Assembly (NCBI GenBank): GCA_964479625.1
Contig: CAYZMS010000004.1
Location: forward strand, 62,001 to 126,000
DNA from: CAYZMS01 sp964479625
GTDB lineage: Bacteria > Bacteroidota > Bacteroidia > Chitinophagales > Saprospiraceae
Reading direction: 5' to 3'
DNA: 64,000 nucleotides
Of this stretch, positions 25,933-34,643 are shown piece after piece. The translations under genes and the position numbers were made by a program. The notes beneath the pieces are model-generated. The model was not told where the DNA came from. It did not search any database and was given only the letters and a program-made list of their open reading frames with translations. Positions within the stretch are counted from its first letter, which is position 1; each line of letters opens with the position of its first letter.

Positions 25933-26250
25933 TTGATCAAAAAAGTTATGTGCAGACACCGCATGTATTCACAGAAGAACTACAACCTCCGACAATACAA
26001 ATTTCAAAAGCATTTCCGGGCGTACCTGATCGTTAATGCGATCCTAGCTTTTATGGCCATAGGCGGTAACGATCTGGATGGTTGGTTCCCGGTCGCTTTC
26101 TTTTGGGGGCTTGGGGTACTGATACATTATCTAAAGGTCTATGGGAATGCTCCCTCTCCGAAAAGGTCATTGAGCATGCCGTTAGTACGGGAGGAAGACC
26201 TGGTCCGGGATGAACCAGAAAGTAGATGGAGGGAGCAGGATCTGGTTTAA
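25933..26250 (+). CDS. 2TM-domain small membrane protein, copy 1
   Basis: 105 residues in the longest version. The conserved part starts around residue 18 ('LRQYKFQKHFRAYLIVN') and contains two closely spaced hydrophobic helices (about 31-46 and 50-66) joined by a short polar turn, as in the bacterial 2TM domain. A charged cytoplasmic tail follows. The long frame starts at TTG 25933; ATGs at 25948 or 25963 are likelier. An ATG at 25905 opens a different 43-codon frame running into this gene, so an N-terminal frameshift cannot be excluded. Function unknown. A second 2TM gene follows 47 bases downstream; the pair probably arose by duplication. Confidence 0.75.
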   Translation: MIKKVMCRHRMYSQKNYNLRQYKFQKHFRAYLIVNAILAFMAIGGNDLDGWFPVAFFWGLGVLIHYLKVYGNAPSPKRSLSMPLVREEDLVRDEPESRWREQDLV

Positions 26251-26297
26251 TAATTTAACCGGATTTGAAAAAAAATTGATATACTGTAACTAAAAAC

Positions 26298-26678
26298 ATG
26301 GACGAGAATAGTCTGTACGAAAAGGCCAGAAAGCGGGTAAAACGCAAAAAGGAATTCTACCAACATCTCACGACCTACCTGGTGATGAGTGGGTTCTTTT
26401 TCGCACTTAACCGCTTTACCAGCCCAGAGACCACCTGGTGGATCTGGCCCGTTTTGGGATGGGGCCTTGGGGTCGTTTTTGATTACTTCGATGCTTTTGG
26501 TATGCCCGGAGTCGGCACCCTTGACGATAATTGGGAAGAGCAGCAGATCCAGGAGGAGATCCGCAAGATGAAGCATCCCGATGCCCAATTACCGGAGAAA
26601 ACAGAGGAAGAATATCTGGATCTAAAAGAATTGCGCAAGGAAAAACAAAACAAATGGGATGACAACGAGTTGGTTTAG
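26298..26678 (+). CDS. 2TM-domain small membrane protein, copy 2
   Basis: 126 residues. The basic N-terminal helix 'YEKARKRVKRKKEFYQHL' and two transmembrane segments (about 27-41 and 49-66, 'VLGWGLGVVFDYFDAFG') are classic for the 2TM domain. The C-terminal 55 residues are very charged and probably helical, lying in the cytoplasm. In other bacteria this domain is sometimes fused to LytTR regulators or histidine kinases, but here it is alone, so no function is assigned. Same orientation as copy 1. The following gene starts about 105 bases later. Confidence 0.85.
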   Translation: MDENSLYEKARKRVKRKKEFYQHLTTYLVMSGFFFALNRFTSPETTWWIWPVLGWGLGVVFDYFDAFGMPGVGTLDDNWEEQQIQEEIRKMKHPDAQLPEKTEEEYLDLKELRKEKQNKWDDNELV

Positions 26679-26783
26679 TAAGCAATTTTTACCCTATATT
26701 TGCTGGCAATTTTTTTGAACCACTCCGTCTGCTTCCTTTTTCAAGGGTGGTAGTCGTTAGTTTACTTTTTAACCCTTACCGCC

Positions 26784-27530
26784 TTGGGCAAGTATTTGGT
26801 CATTATTCCTACCTATAACGAAAAGGAAAATATCGTTCGAATGATCCGGACGGTATTCTCCTTTTCCACACCTTTTCACCTTCTTGTAGTGGATGATGGC
26901 TCTCCGGATAGAACCGGAGCGCTCGTTAAACAAGAGCAAACCACCTACCCAGACCGGCTCTTCCTTATGGAGCGACAGGGTAAACAAGGCCTGGGTACTG
27001 CTTATATTGCAGGTTTTAAATGGGGGCTGCAAAAGGCTTATGATTACCTTTTCGAAATGGATGCGGATTTCTCCCACAACCCTGCTGACCTGGAGCGTTT
27101 ATTACAGGCCTGTGAAGAAGGGGGAGGCGACCTGGCCGTAGGGTCGCGCTATGTGAGGGGAGGAAAGCTCAAAAACTGGCCCTTGGACCGCATCATCCTT
27201 TCCTACGGCGCATCCCTTTATGTTCGAATGATCACCTGGATGCCGGTAATGGACCCGACGGCCGGCTTCATGTGCTACCATCGTCGCGTCCTGGAGGCCA
27301 TTGATCTCGATAAGATCAGCTTTATTGGCTACGCCTTCCAGATCGAAATGAAATTCGCTGCTTTTCGGTTGGGATTTACGATCAGGGAAGTACCCATTAC
27401 ATTTATTGATCGCCTGGAAGGAGCTTCTAAAATGTCCTCCAATATTATTAAAGAGGCAATTACCGGCGTTTTACAAATGCGCTTTAGAGCATTTTTCTCT
27501 TCCTATGCTGTTGATACCATTAAGACCTAG
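26784..27530 (+). CDS. GT2 polyprenyl-phosphate mannosyl/glycosyltransferase (DPM1-like)
   Basis: 248 residues of the GT-A dolichyl-phosphate mannose synthase type, which transfers a sugar from a nucleotide sugar to a polyprenyl phosphate at the membrane's cytoplasmic face. The opening 'VIIPTYNEKENI' is characteristic. 'DDGSPDRTG' and the metal-binding 'EMDADFSH' (DAD) follow, then 'GSRYVRGG', and 'SFIGYAFQIEMKF' and 'RLEGASKM' near the end. There is no C-terminal membrane domain, so it is the soluble short form, like many Bacteroidota lipid-carrier mannosyl- or glucosyltransferases. The start is TTG at 26784, immediately before the conserved strand. Donor sugar not determined. Confidence 0.92.
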   Translation: MGKYLVIIPTYNEKENIVRMIRTVFSFSTPFHLLVVDDGSPDRTGALVKQEQTTYPDRLFLMERQGKQGLGTAYIAGFKWGLQKAYDYLFEMDADFSHNPADLERLLQACEEGGGDLAVGSRYVRGGKLKNWPLDRIILSYGASLYVRMITWMPVMDPTAGFMCYHRRVLEAIDLDKISFIGYAFQIEMKFAAFRLGFTIREVPITFIDRLEGASKMSSNIIKEAITGVLQMRFRAFFSSYAVDTIKT

Positions 27531-27566
27531 TTTGGCCTTACTAAAATAGTTGCAGGCTCGAATTTG

Positions 27567-27584
27567 TCCCCACTTTTTCCCACT
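27567..27584 (-). promoter_or_regulatory. Distal, reverse-oriented MraZ-type box
   Basis: The minus strand reads AGTGGGAAAAAGTGGGGA, two GTGGG units 10 bases apart. The core AGTGGGAAAAAGTGG also occurs, on the other strand, in the mraZ-proximal box about 330 bases away. Confidence 0.55.
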
Positions 27585-27900
27585 GAAAAATAATCCCGGA
27601 GGGATATTCATATAGATTTCCGCTAAAAAAAGCTGAATCTTACCTTCTATTCTATTCTATTTTGGGTTCCATTAGTTGCCTTCGGTTTCCCTTTTCACTT
27701 TCCTGCTATTCTTCGAATAATCCTTGTGTTCGAATTTCGTGTCTTCTGCTCCCAGCCCTCCTTTCTCCATGTTGGTTTTCTTCGAATTAGGCCTTGGCAA
27801 TCATTTGATTCAATTATTTGCGTATAAAAAGTATTTACAAAAAAGTGTAACACACACATTTGGCTAAATGTGGATAACTTTTCGGCTTGGCTTTATGAAA

Positions 27901-27945
27901 AAAGTGGGAAAAAGTGGTAAAGTGTGTAAAAATTCCCTATTTTTG
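27901..27945 (+). promoter_or_regulatory. mraZ/dcw promoter overlapped by MraZ-type operator repeats
   Basis: AAAGTGGGAA (27901), AAAGTGGTAA (27911) and AAAGTGTGTA (27919) form spaced direct repeats of the kind MraZ is known to bind in front of its own gene. TATTTTTG at 27938-27945 fits the Bacteroidota -7 box and lies 27 bases before the mraZ ATG. The repeats cover the position where the -33 element would be, consistent with autorepression. Confidence 0.7.
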
Positions 27946-27971
27946 GAAACATAACGTGAATAAGTATACCA

Positions 27972-28448
27972 ATGCAACAACTGCTCGGGGAATATGAATG
28001 CAAATTGGATGCGAAAGGTCGCATGCGCTTGCCCAGTGGTCTTATGGAGCAGTTGGGAGAACGGGATAACTACGAGTTTGTGTTGAATCGGGGATTTGAA
28101 AACTGTTTGATGCTGTATCCCCTGGAAGTTTGGGATCGAATTACCAGCGAGATCAATCAACTCAATCTGTACAATAAGAAAAACCGGGATTTTGTCCGCT
28201 ACTTTTACCGGGGTGCTCAAAAGTTGAGCGCCGATAGTAGCGAGCGTATCCTGGTAAAAGATCGGCTGCTGGAATATGCAGGAATAGACAAAGAGGTCAT
28301 CCTGTCGGCAGTCAATGATCGCATTGAAATTTGGAGTAGGGAGCAGTATGACCAGATCCTGGACAGCGAGCCGGATGACTTCTCCGACCTGGCTGAAGAG
28401 GTGCTGGGCCGTGCTTCAGGAAATTCGGTTACCGATGAGCTATCATGA
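27972..28448 (+). CDS. mraZ: Transcriptional regulator MraZ
   Basis: 158 residues with two SpoVT/AbrB-like halves. Each has a version of the conserved DxKGR/DSxER motif: 'LDAKGRMRLP' near residue 13 and 'ADSSERILV' near 88. MraZ forms ring-shaped oligomers that bind tandem GTGGG-type repeats upstream of its own gene and, in species studied, represses the division and cell-wall operon. Such repeats are present immediately upstream. It is the first gene of the dcw cluster, and the next gene, rsmH, overlaps its 3' end by 14 bases. Length is typical. Confidence 0.97.
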   Translation: MQQLLGEYECKLDAKGRMRLPSGLMEQLGERDNYEFVLNRGFENCLMLYPLEVWDRITSEINQLNLYNKKNRDFVRYFYRGAQKLSADSSERILVKDRLLEYAGIDKEVILSAVNDRIEIWSREQYDQILDSEPDDFSDLAEEVLGRASGNSVTDELS

Positions 28449-29328
28449 GCCGGTCATGGCTAGGGAGTGTCTCGAAGGCCTTAACCTTAAGTCAGACGGG
28501 GTTTATGTCGACGTCACTTTCGGTGGGGGAGGGCACAGCCGGTTGATCCTGGAGCAACTTGGAAAGCATGGTCGGCTCTACGGTTTTGACCAGGATCCGA
28601 ATGCAGCGAAAAACCAATTGGATGATCCTTGCTTTACGTTCATTCCGTTCAATTTTCGGTATGCGCAAAAAATGTTGAGGCTCAATGGTGTTCGAAGGAT
28701 TGATGGCCTGCTGGCGGATCTTGGGGTCTCTTCCCATCAGTTCGATCAGCCTGAACGAGGCTTTTCATTCCGCTTCGAAGCAAAGCTGGATATGCGTATG
28801 AACACTCAGGATAATCGCGATGCCCGCACGGTCCTGAATGAGTATAGTGCAGAGGCACTGCAACAGCTATTCAGTCGATACGGGGAAGTACGGAATGCAA
28901 GGACTGTGGCCCAGGCCATTGTTGCCAATCGCCCCGTCCATACCGTCCAGGAATTCCTGGAAATACTGGAACCTCTGGTGCGAGGCCAGCGCAATCGCTA
29001 CCTGGCTCAGGTTTTCCAGGCGCTTCGGATTGAGGTGAACGACGAGATGGCGGCTTTGAATGATCTGCTTGATCAGTCCATTGCCCTGCTAAAACCCGGA
29101 GGGCGATTGGTAGCTATTGCTTACCACTCTCTGGAAGATCGCCTGGTGAAGAACTATTTTAAAAGCGGTAACCCGGAAGGCCGCCACCAGCAGGATACTT
29201 TCGGGAATATTTACCGGCCTTTTAAGCCCATAACTAAAAAGGCCCTTACGCCTGGCCAGAAAGAACTGGAGCGCAATTCACGCGCCAGGTCTGCAAAATT
29301 GAGAATAGGAGAAAGAACAGAACAATAA
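28435..29328 (+). CDS. rsmH: 16S rRNA (cytosine-1402-N4)-methyltransferase
   Basis: 298 residues from the ATG at 28435, which overlaps mraZ; a longer frame from 28315 is just the other frame of mraZ and lacks homology. RsmH (MraW) methylates C1402 of 16S rRNA using SAM. Evidence is the start 'YHEPVMARECLEGL', the SAM-binding 'VDVTFGGGGHSRLIL', 'DLGVSSHQFDQPERGFSF', 'RMN' and the terminal 'ALTPGQKELERNSRARSAKLR'. It is the usual second gene of dcw clusters. The overlap suggests translational coupling to mraZ. Confidence 0.97.
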   Translation: MSYHEPVMARECLEGLNLKSDGVYVDVTFGGGGHSRLILEQLGKHGRLYGFDQDPNAAKNQLDDPCFTFIPFNFRYAQKMLRLNGVRRIDGLLADLGVSSHQFDQPERGFSFRFEAKLDMRMNTQDNRDARTVLNEYSAEALQQLFSRYGEVRNARTVAQAIVANRPVHTVQEFLEILEPLVRGQRNRYLAQVFQALRIEVNDEMAALNDLLDQSIALLKPGGRLVAIAYHSLEDRLVKNYFKSGNPEGRHQQDTFGNIYRPFKPITKKALTPGQKELERNSRARSAKLRIGERTEQ

Positions 29329-29354
29329 TAGGAAATCGAAAACCACTAATCCTT

Positions 29355-29681
29355 TTGCCCAAACGCAGCAACATACAACAATACCTGGAGCCGGGCTTCC
29401 TGACCTCTGAGCTCCTATTGCGCAACCTGGTGTTCATTTTGTTCCTGGGGTTTCTGGCGATTATCTATATCGCCAATTCGCACCTGGCAGAGCGAAATGT
29501 AAGAAAGGTGCAGGAGTTGCAAAGGGAGCTAAAGGAAATGCGCTGGTATTACTATACGCTCCAGGCTGAAAATATGTACAACAGTCGGCGGTCAGAAATG
29601 GCCCGGAGAACCGCTCCTTTGGGCTTAAAGCCCTCAAGCGGGCGACCTAAAAAACTGGTAATACCTAAAGAAGAAGATTAA
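29355..29681 (+). CDS. FtsL-like divisome membrane protein
   Basis: 108 residues with one transmembrane helix (about 24-44, 'LVFILFLGFLAIIYIAN'). A periplasmic heptad-like segment (about 45-75) comes next, then a basic tail. This architecture and the position between rsmH and ftsI match the FtsL-type protein of Bacteroidota dcw clusters, which works with FtsQ/DivIB to recruit and activate FtsW-FtsI. Sequence similarity of FtsL between phyla is very low, so the assignment is mostly positional. The start is TTG at 29355; no in-frame ATG precedes the membrane segment. Confidence 0.78.
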   Translation: MPKRSNIQQYLEPGFLTSELLLRNLVFILFLGFLAIIYIANSHLAERNVRKVQELQRELKEMRWYYYTLQAENMYNSRRSEMARRTAPLGLKPSSGRPKKLVIPKEED

Positions 29682-29698
29682 TATAAACCAGGCTAGCC

Positions 29699-31849
29699 AT
29701 GGATATTAAAAACGAAGTGCTGTATCGCGTGTACGCGCTCTTGTTCGGGCTACTACTTCCGGTTGCTATCCTATTGGTTGCCAAGACGGTTCATATCAGC
29801 ATCTGGCAAGGGGATCGCTGGCGAATACAAGGTGATCAGTACGTTAAATACAAGGAGATTGAAGGGGTCAGAGGAAATATTTACGCTAAGGACGGCAGTG
29901 TACTGGCAACCTCTATTCCTTATTTTGATATTTTCTTTGATCCCCAGACTCCCTCTGACGAATTGTTCAAAGCAGAGGTAGACTCCCTCGCACAATGCCT
30001 GGCTACTCAAGTAGATAACAGCTATACCGTCGGGGGCTATCGAGACTACCTTCTGGAACTACGCGCGGATACTAGCAAGCGCTATGTTCCCATCAAACGG
30101 AAAGTTTCCTACGCAGAAAAGAAAAAGATCGAATCCTTTCCCATTTTCAAGGAAGGCCGTTACGGCGGGGGCTTTATAGCCGAATTGCGCAGTGAACGGC
30201 GAAGACCCTTCGGTTTGCTAGCCCAGCGAACGATCGGGTATGTTCGCCCGGATATTGACCCAGTGGGCCTGGAAGGCTATTTTGATGAGCAACTTTCCGG
30301 TCAACCTGGAGGGCAGTACATGCTTAAGGTGGATAACCGACGAGACCTGTGGATGCCTTTGGAAGACCTGGCCGCTATCGAACCAAAGGCCGGTGATGAC
30401 GTAGTGACCACTATTGATATCAATCTCCAGGATATTGTCGAAACGGCTTTACAACGGGCAGTCAATTACCACGATGCACAGTGGGGAGCGGCTGTCCTGA
30501 TGGAGGTGGAAACCGGAGCGATCCGGGCTATTGCCAATCTGGATCGCATTCGCGGCGGATGGTGGGAAACCTACAACCACGCCGTTGGTACTGCCGTGGA
30601 ACCCGGTTCTACCTTCAAACTAGCTTCCATCTTGGCTCTACTGGAGGATGGTTATGTCAACCTGGAGGATTCCATTTATATCGAACGGGGGAAAACGGAA
30701 TTTTACGAAGAAACTATGGTGGACGCCTCTCCGATTAGTTTTAAAATGGACTCTGCAACGGTGCGGCAGGTTTTCGAAATCAGTTCTAATGTGGGGATGG
30801 CCAAAATGATCAATTCTTTTTACGGCCAAAAGAATCCAAAAAATAAGAACATGGGAGCTGCCCGATATATAGAGCGGCTCAAACAGTTCAATTTACATAT
30901 ACCAACAGGCATTGAGATATCCGGAGAGGGAATACCGTATATAAAGGAAGCATATAGTGAAGAAGATAACTGGAGTGGTACCACCCTCCCCTGGATGGCC
31001 ATTGGGTATGAGACGCAGCTTACGCCTTTACAATTGTTGACTTTTTATAATGCCGTAGCCAATGACGGAAGAATGATGAAGCCCTACCTGGTTTCAGAGA
31101 CCCGGCGTTTCGGGCAGCCCAGAGAGATTTACAGGCCAACGGTCATCAAACGGCAGATCGCCAGCCCAAAATCCATTGAGAAGGTACAAAGCCTCCTGGA
31201 AGGCGTGGTGGAGCGGGGAACAGCCTACAAATTGAAAAGTGAGCAATATTCTTTTGCAGGTAAGACCGGTACGGCACAGATCAATTACCGACGTCTCTCC
31301 GATAAGTATACCCGGGTGGGCGGATACCAGGCTTCCTTTGTGGGGTACTTTCCGGCGGATGAGCCTATTTACTCCTGTATTATTGTGATCAATGATCCCA
31401 ACAAGCATGGGATTTACGGAGGGGATGTGGCCGGCCCTGTATTTCGGGAATTAGCAGATCGCTGTTTTGAGGCGGCACTAGAATTGCACCCTCCGATAAA
31501 CGCTCAACCAGAACCCATTTTAGCGGAAAGTCAGTTGCCAGGGTTCGATGTGGGGAAAGAAGAAGACCTTCGGTTCGTATTGAATTACCTCGGCTTGAAG
31601 AATACAGGTGACCCCTCCACTGAAATGGCAGTGATCCGGCCCAGGTCAGATACACTGACCCTTTGGGAAAAAACCATCGAAGCAGATAAAGTGCCCGCCG
31701 TAACCGGTATGGGATTAAAGGATGCCGTTTACCTGCTCGAAAACCTGGGCTTAAGAGTAGAGGTCAATGGCTATGGCAAAGTAATTCAGCAATCCATTAA
31801 ACCAGGTACCCGGGTGAGGGGCCAAACCATAAGATTGACCCTGGGATAA
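29699..31849 (+). CDS. ftsI: Class B penicillin-binding protein, division transpeptidase (FtsI/PBP3) with PASTA domain
   Basis: 716 residues. An N-terminal transmembrane anchor (about 9-29) precedes the PBP dimerisation region ('EGVRGNIYAKDG' near 55) and the transpeptidase domain. Its active-site motifs are STFK (S304, K307), SSN (362-364) and KTGT (522-525). The C-terminus ends with one PASTA-like repeat (about 654-716, 'VPAVTGMGLKDAVYLLENLG'), as often seen in Bacteroidota and Gram-positive homologues. It crosslinks septal peptidoglycan in the periplasm together with FtsW, which is encoded downstream. It starts 17 bases after the FtsL-like gene. Confidence 0.96.
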   Translation: MDIKNEVLYRVYALLFGLLLPVAILLVAKTVHISIWQGDRWRIQGDQYVKYKEIEGVRGNIYAKDGSVLATSIPYFDIFFDPQTPSDELFKAEVDSLAQCLATQVDNSYTVGGYRDYLLELRADTSKRYVPIKRKVSYAEKKKIESFPIFKEGRYGGGFIAELRSERRRPFGLLAQRTIGYVRPDIDPVGLEGYFDEQLSGQPGGQYMLKVDNRRDLWMPLEDLAAIEPKAGDDVVTTIDINLQDIVETALQRAVNYHDAQWGAAVLMEVETGAIRAIANLDRIRGGWWETYNHAVGTAVEPGSTFKLASILALLEDGYVNLEDSIYIERGKTEFYEETMVDASPISFKMDSATVRQVFEISSNVGMAKMINSFYGQKNPKNKNMGAARYIERLKQFNLHIPTGIEISGEGIPYIKEAYSEEDNWSGTTLPWMAIGYETQLTPLQLLTFYNAVANDGRMMKPYLVSETRRFGQPREIYRPTVIKRQIASPKSIEKVQSLLEGVVERGTAYKLKSEQYSFAGKTGTAQINYRRLSDKYTRVGGYQASFVGYFPADEPIYSCIIVINDPNKHGIYGGDVAGPVFRELADRCFEAALELHPPINAQPEPILAESQLPGFDVGKEEDLRFVLNYLGLKNTGDPSTEMAVIRPRSDTLTLWEKTIEADKVPAVTGMGLKDAVYLLENLGLRVEVNGYGKVIQQSIKPGTRVRGQTIRLTLG

Positions 31850-31858
31850 AATGCCAAC

Positions 31859-33337
31859 ATGCAACTAAAGGAATTACTCGAAAATACAAGTCCGCTAAAT
31901 GTAGCGGGAAACTTGACGGCAGAAGTTGACAATTTGGTTCTGGACTCCCGTGAGGTGCAGGCAGGAAGTTTGTTCTTTGCCTTGCGGGGAGAAACAGTTG
32001 ATGGACACGCATTCATTGATCAGGCTTGGGTAAAAGGGGCAGTTGTAGTAGTAGCCGAACAAATGCCTGACCGGGTTCCGGGAGGCCGTACAGTGGTGAT
32101 TACCCCCGACAGCGCTCGCGCAATGGGAGCAATGGCAGATATTTTTTATGGGAGGCCCTCGAAAGGGTTGAACCTGATCGGCGTAACGGGGACCAATGGA
32201 AAAACCACTACGGTGACCCTTTTGCACGACCTGTTCACCTTTCTGGGGTATAAATGTGGCCTGCTGTCAACGGTAGAAAATCGCATAGGAGCCGTACAGT
32301 TGGAAGCTACTCATACCACACCTGATGCCATCACCACGCACCGTTTGTTGGCGGAAATGGTGGAAGCAGGTTGCGAATACGCCTTCATGGAGGTGAGTTC
32401 GCACGCAGTGGTACAGAAGCGCATAGCCGGGCTGTATTTCCGCGGTGGCGTATTCACCAACATCAGCAGGGATCACCTGGATTACCACAGGACCTTCCGG
32501 GCTTATATCGAAGCCAAGCAAGGTTTTTTTAACGCCCTGCCACCGGATGCTTTTGCTTTGGTCAATATTGACGACAAGCACGGGGAGATTATGGTGGAGC
32601 GCAGTCGGGCTAAGGTACACCGGTACGGGCTTCGAAACCTGAAGGAATATCACCTGCGGGTAATAGCGAATACCCTGCCTGGTCTACAACTGGAAATTGC
32701 TGGCCGAGAGGTGCATCTGCAGTTGATCGGTCGGTTTAATGCCTATAACATCCTGGCCGTTTTTGCAGTGGCAGATCTGCTCGGCCAGGATACCCAGGAG
32801 GTGCTAAAGGGTATCAGCGCCCTGAAAGCTACCGAAGGGCGGTTCGATTATCTATATGATCCGGGCCTTGGGATTACCGGGATTGTTGATTATGCCCATA
32901 CACCGGATGCCCTGGAAAAGGTCTTATCTACCATTGCAGGGATTCGGAAACCAGGAGCCCGCATTTTAACGGTAGTAGGCTGCGGAGGGGATAGAGATAG
33001 AGGAAAACGGCCGGAAATGACCGCTGTGTGCTGTCGCTTTAGTGATTGGGTGATCACAACATCGGATAACCCCCGGTCCGAGGAACCGAATGCGATCCTG
33101 GACGATATGGAAAAGGGATTGTCTGACGTACAACTTGGACAGCTCATTCGAATTGAAAAACGCCGGCATGCCATCCGTGCCGCTTGCAGATTGGCTCGAA
33201 ACGGCGACATTGTTCTGGTCGCTGGAAAGGGGCACGAAAAATATCAAGAGATACAAGGGGTTAAATACCCCTTCGACGATAAGGCCGTTCTAAACGAAGA
33301 ACTGGCCTGGCTACGACGAGCAGGAAAGAAAGGATAA
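31859..33337 (+). CDS. murE: UDP-MurNAc-tripeptide synthetase
   Basis: 492-residue Mur ligase that adds the third amino acid of the stem peptide. The ATP-binding P-loop 'GVTGTNGKTTT' lies at about 108-118. The specificity motif reads DNPRSEEP (around residue 402), and DNPR is the known signature for meso-diaminopimelate rather than lysine. 'HTTPDA' and 'SSHAVVQKRI' are further family landmarks. The wall of this organism is therefore predicted to be of the meso-DAP type. It starts 9 bases after ftsI. Confidence 0.97.
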   Translation: MQLKELLENTSPLNVAGNLTAEVDNLVLDSREVQAGSLFFALRGETVDGHAFIDQAWVKGAVVVVAEQMPDRVPGGRTVVITPDSARAMGAMADIFYGRPSKGLNLIGVTGTNGKTTTVTLLHDLFTFLGYKCGLLSTVENRIGAVQLEATHTTPDAITTHRLLAEMVEAGCEYAFMEVSSHAVVQKRIAGLYFRGGVFTNISRDHLDYHRTFRAYIEAKQGFFNALPPDAFALVNIDDKHGEIMVERSRAKVHRYGLRNLKEYHLRVIANTLPGLQLEIAGREVHLQLIGRFNAYNILAVFAVADLLGQDTQEVLKGISALKATEGRFDYLYDPGLGITGIVDYAHTPDALEKVLSTIAGIRKPGARILTVVGCGGDRDRGKRPEMTAVCCRFSDWVITTSDNPRSEEPNAILDDMEKGLSDVQLGQLIRIEKRRHAIRAACRLARNGDIVLVAGKGHEKYQEIQGVKYPFDDKAVLNEELAWLRRAGKKG

Positions 33338-33368
33338 ATCAAATGTAAAAATCGCTTAAAACAATCTT

Positions 33369-34640
33369 ATGCTAGTTCAATTGGTAGAGTGGTTGGAGTT
33401 CAGGTACGGTTCCCTGCCCGGGACCGGGCTATTCAACTACATTACCTTTCGGGCTGCCACGGCAGTTATCCTTTCTTTGGTCATTTCGCTTGTCTTTGGA
33501 GGCCGGATCATCCGGTTTTTGCAGTCCCTCCAAATCGGGGAGTCCATTCGCGATCTCGGATTGGCCGGCCAACAGCAAAAAGCGGGTACTCCAACAATGG
33601 GCGGGGTGATCATCATCCTGGCGGTTTTACTTCCTTTCCTGCTAATGGCACGATTGACCAACGTCTATGTCATTTTGATGATCCTGGCTACTACCTGGAT
33701 GGGAATCATTGGGTTCGTAGATGATTATATCAAGGTGTTTCGGAAAAACAAGCGTGGACTGCGTGGCGCCTTTAAGATACTCGGACAGGTCGGCCTGGGA
33801 TTGATCATTGCCGTTACTATGCTAACCAGCCAGGATGTGGTCGTACGCCTGGAAACAGAGGTCGCCAAATCCCTGGGCTTAACGAAAGAACAACAGGTAG
33901 GGACTCCGATCTATGTGGAAAGTAATGGCTCCGAAGTAGCTATTGAAAAAGCTGATTACAAAACGAACCTGACCAATGTGCCTTTCCTGAAGGGGAACCG
34001 ACTGGATTACGCCTGGTTAATCCCCTTTGAAAGGGATAATGCAAGGCAATGGGTTTGGGTCTTGTTTGTTCCACTGGTCATCTTTATTGTCACGGCTGTA
34101 TCCAATGCGGCCAATTTAACGGACGGACTGGATGGGCTGGCTACCGGAGTTTCGGGGATCATAGTGGCAACTATGGGAGTCTTCGCTTATTTATCCAGTA
34201 ATGCAATCACAGCCAACTATTTGAATATCATGCATTTGCCTGGAACGGAAGAGCTGGTGATCTTCTCCGGCTGCCTGCTGGGAGCCTGCATTGGCTTTTT
34301 GTGGTATAATGCTTTTCCCGCCCAGGTTTTTATGGGAGATACGGGAAGCCTGACCCTGGGCGGAATAATTGCTACCCTGGCGATCGTCTTGCGTAAAGAG
34401 CTGCTCATTCCTCTGCTTTGCGGGGTATTTCTGGTGGAGACCCTTTCTGTAATGGTTCAAGTATCCTACTTCAAATACACCAAGCGAAAGTACGGTGAAG
34501 GACGTCGGATTTTCCTGATGTCTCCCTTGCACCATCATTTTCAGAAAAAGGGTTGGCATGAGGTGAAGATCGTTACCCGCTTTTGGATCATTGGGATTCT
34601 CCTGGCGGTAGTAACCCTTATCACGCTAAAGGTACGTTAG
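33369..34640 (+). CDS. mraY: Phospho-MurNAc-pentapeptide translocase
   Basis: 423-residue integral membrane enzyme making lipid I from UDP-MurNAc-pentapeptide and undecaprenyl phosphate. Family motifs are 'KAGTPTMGG' (about 74-82), 'GFVDDYIK' (about 117-124), 'NAANLTDGLDGLATG' (about 243-257) and 'HHHFQKKGWHE' (about 390-400). It is longer than the 360-residue proteobacterial form because of a hydrophilic insertion at about residues 155-215, a feature common to Bacteroidota MraY. It lies between murE and murD and shares the operon. Confidence 0.97.
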   Translation: MLVQLVEWLEFRYGSLPGTGLFNYITFRAATAVILSLVISLVFGGRIIRFLQSLQIGESIRDLGLAGQQQKAGTPTMGGVIIILAVLLPFLLMARLTNVYVILMILATTWMGIIGFVDDYIKVFRKNKRGLRGAFKILGQVGLGLIIAVTMLTSQDVVVRLETEVAKSLGLTKEQQVGTPIYVESNGSEVAIEKADYKTNLTNVPFLKGNRLDYAWLIPFERDNARQWVWVLFVPLVIFIVTAVSNAANLTDGLDGLATGVSGIIVATMGVFAYLSSNAITANYLNIMHLPGTEELVIFSGCLLGACIGFLWYNAFPAQVFMGDTGSLTLGGIIATLAIVLRKELLIPLLCGVFLVETLSVMVQVSYFKYTKRKYGEGRRIFLMSPLHHHFQKKGWHEVKIVTRFWIIGILLAVVTLITLKVR

Positions 34641-34643
34641 CCC

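Larger units (their letters stand above)
27531..27971. other. Regulatory region upstream of the dcw cluster
   Basis: About 440 bases without an ORF. From left to right it contains a reverse-oriented pair of MraZ-type repeats (27567-27584), a (TTCTA)3 pentanucleotide repeat (27645-27659), three TTCGAAT sites (27712, 27729 and 27781), and then the proximal MraZ-type repeats overlapping the mraZ promoter (27901-27945). The segment is unusually long and pyrimidine-rich on the plus strand. Confidence 0.6.

Noticed and set aside
27712..27787. TTCGAA as a genome-wide over-represented palindrome
   Set aside because: A rough count over 28300-33300 gave about the number expected for a random hexamer. 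Only the local cluster before mraZ was kept, at low interest.
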